Part shown: in pieces, positions 12,923 to 22,661 of the stretch
Layout: every line of letters begins with the position of its first letter
How positions within the stretch are numbered: the first letter of the stretch is position 1
Source: DATBLE01 sp963837265
Lineage (GTDB): Bacteria; Actinomycetota; Thermoleophilia; Gaiellales; Gaiellaceae
Length of the DNA: 64,000 nt
Reading direction: 5' to 3'
Assembly: GCA_963837265.1 (NCBI GenBank)
Contig: CAWIMQ010000002.1
Location: forward strand, 1 to 64,000
The notes under the pieces: model-generated
What the model was told of the DNA's origin: nothing
The model's database searches: none
Seen by the model: the letters and a program-made list of their open reading frames with translations, nothing else
Made by a program: the position numbers and the translations under genes

Positions 12923-13509
12923 GGCTCGCCGTCGTCGACCGCGGCCACGCTCCGGCGGAAGCCGCGACGCTCGAGCGGATCCGGCAGGCACGGGGCGTCG
13001 AGCCCGTCGGGGTCCTGAAGACGCTCTACTACCGGCCCGAGATCTTCGGCCGGCCGTTCTCGGCCGCGCTCGACCTGGCGATGCGGGGCCCGTCGGACTG
13101 GTCGGACGGCGAACGCGAGCTGTTCGCCGGCTTCGTGTCGTCGCTGAACCAGTGCCCGTTCTGAACGGGTGCGCACGGCGCGGTCGCGTCGTATGCGCTC
13201 GGCGACGAGGTCTGGCGAGCGGTCGAGGCCGACTGGCGAACGGCCCCGGTCGACGACGGGCTGCGGGCGATGCTCGGCTTCATCGAGAAGCTGACCCTGG
13301 CCCCCGACGAGCTGACGCCCGCAGACGCCGACGCGGTTCGGGCCGCCGGCGTGTCCGACGGCGCGATCGTGGACGCGATCCACGTGGCCGCCCTGTTCAA
13401 CATGATCGTCCGGCTCGCCGACTCGCTCGGCTGGGACGTGCCGGAGTGGGACACCTTCCTCGCGCGCGCGGACGCGATGCTGGCCACCGGCTACGCGCTC
13501 GACCACTAG
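12919..13509 (+). CDS. AhpD/CMD-like peroxidase, predicted selenoprotein (in-frame UGA at codon 82)
   Basis: The frame 12919-13509 encodes 196 residues when TGA 13162-13164 is read as an amino acid. The context is LNQCPF-U-TGAHGAVAS, where family members carry a CxxC motif. Relative to the UGA (82), Cys79 is at -3, His86 at +4 and Glu67 at -15. These are the same spacings as Cys130, Cys133, His137 and Glu118 of M. tuberculosis AhpD, so UGA replaces the key catalytic Cys. A hairpin 11 nt downstream resembles a bacterial SECIS. The part after UGA (FIEKLTLAPDELTPADADAV, then HVAALFNMIVRLADSLGWDV) is a normal CMD fold. Likely function: thiol/selenol peroxidase or oxidoreductase. The alternative is a nonsense mutation. 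Confidence 0.8.
13176..13191 (+). promoter_or_regulatory. Putative SECIS hairpin downstream of UGA
   Basis: CGGCGC (13176-13181) pairs with GCGUCG (13186-13191), six pairs including one G-U, around a GGUC loop. It begins 11 nt after the UGA. The E. coli fdhF SECIS upper stem also starts 11 nt after its UGA and has GGUC in the loop region. This supports selenocysteine insertion. Confidence 0.65.
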
Positions 13510-13531
13510 CCCGACCGGCCGGGGCGCCGGG

Positions 13532-14455
13532 TCAGCCGACGTGGAAGCGCACGACCCGGTTCGCGCCGCTCACCGGCACCCAGACGTCGCCGAACGCGGT
13601 CGCCGCCGGAAACGGCTTCGGGCCGACCTTGTACGTGGCGACGACCCTGTTGCGCGCGGGGTCGATCCGGCTGACCGTGCCGTCGACGTTGTTCGGGACG
13701 AAGATCGAGCCGTCCGGCGCGATTGCCGGGTTGCTCGGGCCGAGGCCGACCCTGATCCGCGCGACGACCCGAAGCGTCCGCGGGTCGAGCCGGATCACGT
13801 ACTTGTCGGAGGCGGACGCGACCCAGATCCCGTGGGCGTCGACGGCCAGCGAGTCGGGAAGGAGCAGGCCGACCCGAACGGCTCTGGCCTTGTTCGTCGC
13901 CGGATCGACGCGGTAGATGCTCTTGCCGGCGTGCTCGCCGACCCAGATCGCGCCCGCGCCGTAGCGAACCTGACGCGGCGCGAGGCCGACCTTGATCGTC
14001 GCCGTGACCGCGTTGGTCGCCGGATCGATCCGGCTGAGGGTGCCGAGCGTCTCGCTCGTCGCCCAGACCGAGTCGGCGCCGAACTCGACGTCCCACAGGT
14101 TCGGCCCGCCCGGAATGCGGGCGACGACCTTCATCTGCGTCGGATCCACTCGCTCGACGTTGCCGGTGCCGTACCCGTCGACCCAGACCGCGCCCGCGCC
14201 GATCGCGACGCCGCACGGCTGAGCGCCGACCTTCGCCTTCCCGGTCACCCGATTCGTCTTCGGATCGACGCGCGCGACCGTCGCTTCGCGAATGTTGCCC
14301 ACCCAGAGCGCTCCGAGCCCTCCGTTCTCCGAGCAGGGGCCGTTGCCGGTCGCGATCCGGGCGACGATGCGCACGGGAGCGAGCGCCGGGGCCGCAGACG
14401 CGCTGCCCACCACCGCGACGGCCAGAATGACGACACCGACGATGCGTGCCAGCAT
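13532..14455 (-). CDS. Secreted YVTN/Vgb-like beta-propeller protein
   Basis: A 307-residue exported protein with a signal peptide (MLARIVGVVILAVAVVGSAS, cleavage near ASAAPA) followed by about six to seven propeller repeats of the form VWV...V.RIDP.TN.V...I.VG. Examples are ALWVGNIREATVARVDPKTN, SVWATSETLGTLSRIDPATN and AIWVGEHAGKSIYRVDP. Such virginiamycin-B-lyase/YncE-like propellers are binding scaffolds; no lyase catalytic set is claimed. It is divergent from a MarR gene, with palindromes between them, so the two are probably co-regulated. Confidence 0.8.
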   Translation of the reverse strand: MLARIVGVVILAVAVVGSASAAPALAPVRIVARIATGNGPCSENGGLGALWVGNIREATVARVDPKTNRVTGKAKVGAQPCGVAIGAGAVWVDGYGTGNVERVDPTQMKVVARIPGGPNLWDVEFGADSVWATSETLGTLSRIDPATNAVTATIKVGLAPRQVRYGAGAIWVGEHAGKSIYRVDPATNKARAVRVGLLLPDSLAVDAHGIWVASASDKYVIRLDPRTLRVVARIRVGLGPSNPAIAPDGSIFVPNNVDGTVSRIDPARNRVVATYKVGPKPFPAATAFGDVWVPVSGANRVVRFHVG

Positions 14456-14473
14456 TGAAAGCCTCCTTCGAAT

Positions 14474-14512
14474 GTCGTACGACCTCGCAGCACTATACTA
14501 CGAGATCGTAGT
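14474..14512. promoter_or_regulatory. Palindromic operators and -10 box in the divergent promoter
   Basis: A perfect palindrome ACTACGA-GA-TCGTAGT (14497-14512) overlaps a TATACT -10 box (14494-14499) for the MarR gene. A second palindrome, GTCGTACGAC, lies at 14474-14483. This is the expected layout for MarR autorepression and control of the divergent beta-propeller gene. Confidence 0.6.
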
Positions 14513-14515
14513 TTT

Positions 14516-15014
14516 GTGAGCGCATACTCCCCAGACCCGCGGCCGCAACGTCCTCTTCCGGCTCTTCGTGCTGGGCCAGCTGGCGGACGACCTGCTCGGC
14601 CGGGCGATGGTCGACCTGAAGCTGAACCCCAACGACTTCGCGGTGCAGAGCGCGATCCGGGCCTTCCAGCCGGTCACGCCGACCCGGCTGGCGGCGCTGC
14701 TCGGTATGCCTCCGACCACGCTCTCGTCGTACCTGCGGCGACTCGAGGGGCGGCGCCAGATCAGGCGGCGGCCGAACCCGGAGGACGGTCGGTCGTCGCT
14801 GCTCGAGGTGACGAAGACGGGCGACAGGAACGTCCTCGCCGCATTCCCCGCGTTGCGCGGCTCGATCGCCATCGTCCACGAGCAGCTCGACTACTCGCCT
14901 CAGGAGCTCGACCTCGCCCTCGATCGCCTCGAGGACGCGCTGCGACGCGTGCTGTCTAGGCCCGACGAAGAAGTGCGACGGCCTGCGCGGCGAGCCCCTC
15001 GCCGCGCCCGGTGA
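14516..15014 (+). CDS. MarR-family transcriptional regulator (5' end frameshifted or start uncertain)
   Basis: Residues from 14568 onward form a winged-helix MarR protein: NDFAVQSAIRAFQPVTPTRL, then AALLGMPPTTLSSYLRRLEG, and the wing RRRPNPEDGRSSLLEVTKTG. The coding frame extends upstream as GRNVLFRLFVLGQLADDLLG but has no start codon there. A GTG at 14516 (VSAYSPDP) just after the TATACT box is one frame off, so a single indel near 14538 probably hides the true start. The 3' end overlaps the ispF 3' end by 59 nt on the opposite strand. Function: repressor, probably of itself and the divergent gene. Confidence 0.7.
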
Positions 15015-15438
15015 ACCCGAGACCGTCCGTGGTCGTCGCCCGGACTGCGATCCGCTCCGGCTCGACGCCGAGCGCGCCCGCGAGCGCGACCCGCATCTCG
15101 TCACGGACCGGCGCGAGCCGCGGCTCCTGCCCGACCAGCACGCAGTCGGCGTTGACGAGCTCCCACCCGGCCTCGCGCACACGCGTGTAGGCCTGCTCGA
15201 GCAGCAGCAGGCTGCTGACGCCGGGCGCCGTCCGGCCGTCCGAGGGGAAGAGCGAGCCGATGTCGCCGAGGTTCGCCGCGCCGAGGACAGCGTCGATCAA
15301 CGCGTGGGCGATCACGTCCCCGTCCGAGTGCCCGGCGAGCCCGCTCGGATGGTCGAGGCGGACGCCCCCGAGCACGAGCGGCACGCCCTCCTCGAGCGCG
15401 TGGGCGTCGATGCCCAGGCCGACCCTCAGCTCGCTCAC
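14956..15438 (-). CDS. ispF: 2-C-methyl-D-erythritol 2,4-cyclodiphosphate synthase
   Basis: A 160-residue IspF of the MEP isoprenoid pathway. It converts CDP-ME 2-phosphate to the cyclodiphosphate with release of CMP. The metal-binding motif GIDAHALEEG (Asp and His; DxH), GHSDGDVIAHALIDAVLGAA and the CMP/substrate loop RATTTDGLGFTGRGEG are all present. GTG 15438 (VSELRVGLG) gives the standard length. A PHP phosphatase gene separates it from ispD. The 187-bp gap upstream (15439-15625) holds no recognised gene. Confidence 0.93.
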   Translation of the reverse strand: MSELRVGLGIDAHALEEGVPLVLGGVRLDHPSGLAGHSDGDVIAHALIDAVLGAANLGDIGSLFPSDGRTAPGVSSLLLLEQAYTRVREAGWELVNADCVLVGQEPRLAPVRDEMRVALAGALGVEPERIAVRATTTDGLGFTGRGEGLAAQAVALLRRA

Positions 15439-15625
15439 CGGCGGTCGCGCCCCACGCACCCGGCCGTCGGCCCACCTGCGCGCCGCGCCCTTTCCGTCAC
15501 CCCACCCGGGGTGGGGAGCTGGGACGTCCACCCGCCTCCCGAGGCCGATCGTACCTTCGAAACCCGTACGCGTCCCGCATCCGAACGTGCCGATTCCGTG
15601 CCGATCGCGCTCCCGCGGCGAGTGC

Positions 15626-16408
15626 TCACCCGAGCGGCTCCTGGCGGGCCCGGCGGTCGTCGAAGACGGTCACGGTCTCGTAGCCTGCCCGACGGGCGAG
15701 CTCCAGCGCACGGTCGAAGTCGCGGCCGACGTTCCCGGGCACGTGCGCGTCCGAGGCGAGCGTGATCGGCGGCCGCCCGGCGAGAAGCTCGGGATCGGGA
15801 TACAGCTCGCCGACGGGCTTGTACAGGCCGTTCGTCGAGATCTCGACCGCGACTCCGCCCAGCTTCGGATAGCCGATCGGCGGAGCGGGACGGCGGCCGA
15901 AGATCTTCGGCAGGTCGGGGTGCGCGAGCACGTCCACGTGCCCGGACGCGGCCAGCTCCGCGAGCCCGGCGAAGTACCGCCGCCACACCTCGTCCACGGA
16001 GCTCCCTGCCCAGATTCCGCCCTTCGCATCCTGGTCGATCGCGAGACCGTCCAGCCAGTGCACCGAGCCGAGCAGGTAGTCCCAGGGATACGGCTCCAGC
16101 ACCGCGGCGAGCTCGTCCTGCCTCGGCCCGACGTAGTCGACCTCGAGGCCGAGCTTGACCGGAAGGCCCTGCCGCTTCGCCTCGAGGACCGCCTCGACGT
16201 ACGCGTCCAGGTCGTATACGCAGCGCTCGATCTGATACGGCAGGGACCACAGCGCCCGGGTCTGGCGGAAGTAGTAGACGTGCTCGGCGAAGCCGATCTC
16301 GTCCACGCCGCGCGCCTTCGCCGTCTCGAGGAAGGGCTCGACCGAGGAAAACACGTGCGCGACCCGCTCGTCCGGATCTCGCAGGTGCATGTGGTAGTCG
16401 ACGATCAC
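15626..16408 (-). CDS. PHP-domain phosphoesterase (HisK-like)
   Basis: A 260-residue PHP-family metal-dependent phosphoesterase. Ligand motifs are VDYHMHLRDP (first HxH), GFAEHVYYF, LGLEVDYVG, VDVLAHPDLPKIFG and ITLASDAHVPGNVGRDF, which match histidinol-phosphatase-type PHP proteins. The substrate could be histidinol phosphate or another sugar/polyol phosphate. GTG 16408 overlaps the TGA of ispD by 4 nt, so it is translationally coupled to MEP-pathway genes. Its link to isoprenoid synthesis is only positional. Confidence 0.82.
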   Translation of the reverse strand: MIVDYHMHLRDPDERVAHVFSSVEPFLETAKARGVDEIGFAEHVYYFRQTRALWSLPYQIERCVYDLDAYVEAVLEAKRQGLPVKLGLEVDYVGPRQDELAAVLEPYPWDYLLGSVHWLDGLAIDQDAKGGIWAGSSVDEVWRRYFAGLAELAASGHVDVLAHPDLPKIFGRRPAPPIGYPKLGGVAVEISTNGLYKPVGELYPDPELLAGRPPITLASDAHVPGNVGRDFDRALELARRAGYETVTVFDDRRARQEPLG

Positions 16409-17112
16409 GACCGAGGGGCGAGCCAGGACTCGACGAGGGCGAGGTCTTCGGCGGTCGTCACCTTCAGCAGGCGGGGATCGCCGGGGACGACCCGCACACG
16501 CCCGCCGCGCGCCTCGACGAGCGACGCGCAGTCGGTGGCACCTGGCCCGGTTCCCTCGACCGCCTCGCGGAAGCCGGTGGCGAGGAACGCCTGCGGCGTC
16601 TGAACGGCGACGAGCTCCGCGCGCGGCAGCGTCTCGACGACGGCCCCGTCCTCGACGCGCTTGACCGTGTCCGCGATCGGCAGGCCCGGGACCGCCCCGT
16701 CCCAGCCCTCGGCCAACGCCGCGAGCAGCCGCTCGATCACCTCGTCGCAGACCAGCGGCCGCGCCGCGTCGTGCACGAGGATCACGGCCGCCTCTTCGCC
16801 CACCTCGTCGACGCCGATCCGTACCGACTCAGTGCGCGTCCCACCCCCCGCGACCGATGCGACCACCTTCCCGCAGCCGAGCTCCTCGGCGAGGAGGATC
16901 ACCGGCTCCTCCCAGCCCGGAGGCGCGACGACGACGATCGCGTCGACCCAGTCCGACGCCTCGAGACGCTCGATGCTCTCGGCGAGGAGCGGCCGCCCGC
17001 CGAGCGGCGCGAAGACCTTGGGTCGGTCCGCGTCCAGCCGCTTGCCCCGACCGGCGGCGGCGACGACGGCCCAGACGTTTCCGCCTTCGGCGCCAATGTC
17101 CGGTAAAGGCAT
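16405..17112 (-). CDS. ispD: 2-C-methyl-D-erythritol 4-phosphate cytidylyltransferase
   Basis: A 235-residue IspD that transfers CMP to MEP. The nucleotidyltransferase loop VVAAAGRGKRLDADRPKVFA is the signature, then LVHDAARPLVCDEVIERLL, GLPIADTVKRV, VQTPQAFLATGF and GATDCASLVEARGGRVRVVP. ATG 17112 begins 20 nt after the carD stop, and the gene is downstream of carD in the conserved actinobacterial carD-ispD order. It is coupled to the PHP gene. Confidence 0.94.
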   Translation of the reverse strand: MPLPDIGAEGGNVWAVVAAAGRGKRLDADRPKVFAPLGGRPLLAESIERLEASDWVDAIVVVAPPGWEEPVILLAEELGCGKVVASVAGGGTRTESVRIGVDEVGEEAAVILVHDAARPLVCDEVIERLLAALAEGWDGAVPGLPIADTVKRVEDGAVVETLPRAELVAVQTPQAFLATGFREAVEGTGPGATDCASLVEARGGRVRVVPGDPRLLKVTTAEDLALVESWLAPRS

Positions 17113-17132
17113 GGCGCAGAAGGAGTCTCTGC

Positions 17133-17651
17133 CTAACGCGCGGCGACCGCGGCGCGCCGCTTGCCGTTCGAGACGGTGGCGAGAACCTCGTCGAGCCAGA
17201 CTCCGGCCTCGTCCTCGTCCAACGCCTTGGCGTACATGAGCTCGCTGGCGAGGATCTTCTTCGCCTTCACGAACATCTGCTTCTCGCCGGTGGAGAGCCC
17301 CTTCTCGTGGTCGCGAAGCGAGAGATTCCGCACGACCTCCGCGAGCTCGAAGATGTCGCCGGTCTTCATCTTGTCGCGGTTGTGCTTGAAGCGGCGGTTC
17401 CAGTTCTTCGGCATCGTCGTTCCCGAGCCCTGGAGAGCCTTCAGCACCTTCTCGACCATCTGCTCGTCGATCACCCTGCGGAGCCCGACCTTCTCGGCGT
17501 TCTCGCACGGGACGTTGACGGTCATGTCGTTGTGGAGGATCTTGATCGTGAGGTAATCGCGCTTCTGGCCCAGCACCTCGCGCTGCTCCTTCTTCACGAC
17601 GGTGCCTGCCCCGTGGTGTGGATACACCACCTTGTCGCCGACCTTGTACAA
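17133..17651 (-). CDS. carD: CarD transcriptional regulator of rRNA promoters
   Basis: A 172-residue CarD. The N-terminal RNA-polymerase-interaction (Tudor-like) domain reads YKVGDKVVYPHHGAGTVVKK, and the C-terminal helical DNA-minor-groove domain includes MPKNWNRRFKHNRDKMKTGD and SLRDHEKGLSTGEKQMF. CarD stabilises RNAP open complexes, especially at rRNA promoters. TTG 17651 is the chosen start because GGGGAG lies just upstream and the length is then normal. A -35/-10 pair and a leader hairpin precede it. Confidence 0.94.
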   Translation of the reverse strand: MYKVGDKVVYPHHGAGTVVKKEQREVLGQKRDYLTIKILHNDMTVNVPCENAEKVGLRRVIDEQMVEKVLKALQGSGTTMPKNWNRRFKHNRDKMKTGDIFELAEVVRNLSLRDHEKGLSTGEKQMFVKAKKILASELMYAKALDEDEAGVWLDEVLATVSNGKRRAAVAAR

Positions 17652-17686
17652 GCTGACTCCCCTTTCGAGCGCTGTAGTCGCCAAGA

Positions 17687-17713
17687 CGCCGGCGGTTTGA
17701 AGAGCCGCCGGCG
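17687..17713 (-). promoter_or_regulatory. carD 5'-leader hairpin
   Basis: CGCCGGCGG (17687-17695) pairs with CCGCCGGCG (17705-17713), nine G-C pairs with a 9-nt loop. It lies between the carD -10 box and the start codon, so it would form in the leader mRNA. It may stabilise the transcript or act as an attenuator. Confidence 0.5.
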
Positions 17714-17723
17714 AACTTGGACA

Positions 17724-17753
17724 AGTATAGCTCAGATGGCTCAAAAACGCCAA
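17724..17753 (-). promoter_or_regulatory. carD promoter (TTGGCG-18-TATACT)
   Basis: On the minus strand, TTGGCG (17748-17753) and TATACT (17724-17729) are separated by 18 bp. It is a rare full -35/-10 promoter in this window. The transcript would have a leader of about 65 nt. Confidence 0.6.
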
Positions 17754-17805
17754 GTTTCCAGGGGTTTTAACCCCTCGTTTACAGGAAATCCCTGCTCAGA
17801 GGCGC

Positions 17806-19158
17806 CTAGTTCGAGTCGGACGCGGGCTCGCCGAGGCCGGCATGCAGGGCCTCGGCGGCCGTTCCGGCCTCGACGAGCGCCGGCCGATCCCCGCGCACCG
17901 TGCCTGTGGGCACGAGGACCGCCTTCAAGCCGAGCTTGGCGCACTCCTCGAGCCGTCGCTCGGCCTGTGCGGCGGCACGGAGCCGACCGGTCAAGCCGAG
18001 CTCGCCAAAAGCTGCCAGCCCCTCCTTGACGGCGACACCCCTCGCGGCCGAGGCGATCGCGAGCGCGACCGCGAGGTCGGCGCCCGGCTCGTCGATCCGG
18101 ACGCCGCCGGCGACGTTCACGAACACGTCGGCGGCGCCGAGCCCGAGGCGCGCATGGCGGCCCAGGACCGCGACGATCATCGCCAGACGCTTCGGGTCGA
18201 CGCCGGTGGCGACCCGGCGGGGCATCGCGAGGTCGGTCGGAGCGACGAGCGCCTGGATCTCGAGCAGGATCGGCCGGGTTCCCTCCAGGGCACAGACGAC
18301 CGCCGCGCCGATCTCGCCGGGCTCGCTCCGACCGAAGAGCTCCGACGGGTCGGGGACGCCGACGAGCCCGGCGCCCGTCATCTCGAACACCCCCAGCTCG
18401 TTGGTGGAGCCGAACCGGTTCTTCGCGGCACGGAGGATCCGGTGCTCCCGGTACCGGTCGCCCTCGAACTGGAGGACGCAGTCGACGAGGTGCTCGAGAA
18501 CGCGCGGCCCGGCGACCGCCCCGTCCTTGGTCACGTGCCCGACGAGGAAGACGGCGACTCCGCTCTCCTTCGCGACCCGGAGCAGGCGGGCGGCCGCCTC
18601 GCGGACCTGCGCGACCGAGCCCGGGGCGGAGCCGAGGTCCGCCGAGTAAAGCGTCTGGACGGAGTCGATCACGCAGACGTCGGGACGCTCGCGCTCGAGG
18701 GTCGCGCAGACGGCCTCGAGCTCGGTCTCGGCGAGGATCTCGACAGCCTCCGCACCGCCAAGACGGGCGGCGCGGAGGCTGACTTGCGCGGGCGACTCCT
18801 CCCCGGACACGAGCAGGACCCGTCTCTCCTTGCTCATGGCGCGGAGCGCCATGAGCAGCATGGTCGACTTCCCGACTCCGGGCTCGCCGCCCACCAGGAC
18901 GAGCGACGCGGGCACGAGCCCGCCCCCGAGCACGCGGTCGAGCTCCGGAACACCGGTCGGGATGCGATCCGCCTCTTCGGCCTCGACCTCGACCAGGCGC
19001 AGCGGCGGCCGCACCGAGGAGACATGCCCACGCGCGCCGGCTCCCGCCTCCTCGACGAGTGTCCCGAACTCGCCGCAGCCGGGGCAGCGCCCGAACCAGC
19101 GGCCCGACGAGTAGCCGCACTCGGAGCAGGCGAAGAGAGAAGCCGCAGCCTTGGCCAC
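17806..19158 (-). CDS. radA: DNA repair protein RadA (Sms)
   Basis: A 450-residue RadA, the RecA-like branch-migration helicase of recombination repair. Domains in order: a zinc finger (FACSECGYSSGRWFGRCPGC), a RecA-like ATPase with Walker A GEPGVGKST, the RadA signature KNRFGSTNELGVF, Walker B around DVCVIDSVQTLY, and a Lon-protease-like C-terminal domain (RLGLGAADVFVNVAGGVRID). ATG 19158. The gene is downstream of clpC after a strong hairpin. Nothing unusual is seen. Confidence 0.95.
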   Translation of the reverse strand: MAKAAASLFACSECGYSSGRWFGRCPGCGEFGTLVEEAGAGARGHVSSVRPPLRLVEVEAEEADRIPTGVPELDRVLGGGLVPASLVLVGGEPGVGKSTMLLMALRAMSKERRVLLVSGEESPAQVSLRAARLGGAEAVEILAETELEAVCATLERERPDVCVIDSVQTLYSADLGSAPGSVAQVREAAARLLRVAKESGVAVFLVGHVTKDGAVAGPRVLEHLVDCVLQFEGDRYREHRILRAAKNRFGSTNELGVFEMTGAGLVGVPDPSELFGRSEPGEIGAAVVCALEGTRPILLEIQALVAPTDLAMPRRVATGVDPKRLAMIVAVLGRHARLGLGAADVFVNVAGGVRIDEPGADLAVALAIASAARGVAVKEGLAAFGELGLTGRLRAAAQAERRLEECAKLGLKAVLVPTGTVRGDRPALVEAGTAAEALHAGLGEPASDSN

Positions 19159-19234
19159 TCCGTCAGTCTACGGAGCGGCCCTGACGCGACTCCGTGCCCG
19201 AAGCGTGACGATTCCCCCGCGGCGAGAGCGGGAG

Positions 19235-19263
19235 CGGGCGGCCGTGTTCCGGACGGCCGCCCG
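19235..19263 (-). terminator. Hairpin terminator after clpC
   Basis: CGGGCGGCCG (19235-19244) and CGGCCGCCCG (19254-19263) form a perfect 10-bp stem with a 9-nt loop, starting 6 bp after the clpC stop. No U-tract follows, which is common for actinobacterial hairpin terminators. Confidence 0.65.
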
Positions 19264-19268
19264 CGAGC

Positions 19269-21830
<2,562 letters not shown>

Positions 21831-21931
21831 TGTACCGGAGCCCCTGGGTGCGCTCGCGGCGCCCGTGGAGGCAGGCGGCCCCGGCGGACGGCACGCGAGA
21901 GGCGACCCAGGTGTCCGGCGTCGTCGTGGCT

Positions 21932-21937
21932 CACAAT
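21932..21937 (+). promoter_or_regulatory. -10 box CACAAT for the Rrf2 gene
   Basis: CACAAT ends 6 nt before GTG 21944 and supports that start over the upstream frame from 21830. A leaderless transcript is expected. Confidence 0.45.
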
Positions 21938-21943
21938 GCGGGG

Positions 21944-22405
21944 GTGCGCGTCTCCGCAAAGGCCGACTACGCGTTGCGGGCCTGCGTCGAGCTCGCCGCC
22001 GCCGAGGGCGACGGCCACGTCAAGGGCGAGCGGCTCGCGCAGGCGCAGGACGTTCCGGTCAAGTTCCTCGAGAACATCCTCGGCGACCTCCGCCAGGCGG
22101 GGCTCGTCCGCAGCCAGCGTGGCGTCGAGGGGGGCTACTGGCTCGCCCGGCCGGCCGCGACGATCACGCTCGCCGACGTGATCCGAGCCGTCGAGGGGCC
22201 GCTCGCGAACGTGCGCGGGGCGCGGCCGGACACCGTCTCGTATCACGGCGCGGCCGAGCCGTTGCGCGAGGTCTGGATCGCCGTGCGCGCGAGCCTGCGC
22301 TCCGTGCTCGAGGCGGTGACGCTCGCAGACGTCGCGGGCGGGCACCTGCCCACGGTCGTGGCCGACCTCGTCGCCGATCCGGAGGCCTGGGTGCCCCACC
22401 CCTGA
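21944..22405 (+). CDS. Rrf2-family transcriptional regulator (no Fe-S cysteines)
   Basis: A 153-residue Rrf2 protein. The winged helix spans VSAKADYALRACVELAAAEG, VPVKFLENILGDLRQAGLVR and the wing SQRGVEGGYWLARPA. The segment between the wing and the dimerisation helix, where IscR/NsrR carry three Cys ligands, has none here, so it is a CymR-type, non-Fe-S member. It lies next to the sulfate transport operon (convergent), which suggests control of sulfur assimilation. Starts further upstream lack support. Confidence 0.88.
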   Translation: MRVSAKADYALRACVELAAAEGDGHVKGERLAQAQDVPVKFLENILGDLRQAGLVRSQRGVEGGYWLARPAATITLADVIRAVEGPLANVRGARPDTVSYHGAAEPLREVWIAVRASLRSVLEAVTLADVAGGHLPTVVADLVADPEAWVPHP

Positions 22406-22661
22406 GCCCGGCCCGGGAGGAGGACACGGCCCCGCCCCGATCCCGGGCGACCAGAGCGAGGGCCGTGTGCTTCGCCCGGGCGGGAGAGGGACCGCCGGGC
22501 GACCGATGGCCGAGAGATGCCCGTACCGCCCGAGCCCAAGCGCGCGCTTACGAACTTCTTACACAGCGGCCGCGGAAGTGCCTCGAGGCCTCGGACGTCC
22601 GGTGCCCGGACGTGGGACGAAAGGCCACGGCTCGGGGAGACGACCCGGGCCCGGTGCGCCG
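22406..22661. other. Gene-free gap between rrf2 and cysA
   Basis: A convergent 256-bp gap of extreme GC with several small GC-rich inverted repeats (for example CCGGACGT around 22600-22616) but no recognisable gene. It probably contains the terminators of both transcripts. Confidence 0.4.

Noticed and set aside
18940..18965. Boundary repeat inside radA (CCGGAACACCGG)
   Set aside because: It is radA coding sequence with a chance match to part of the core.
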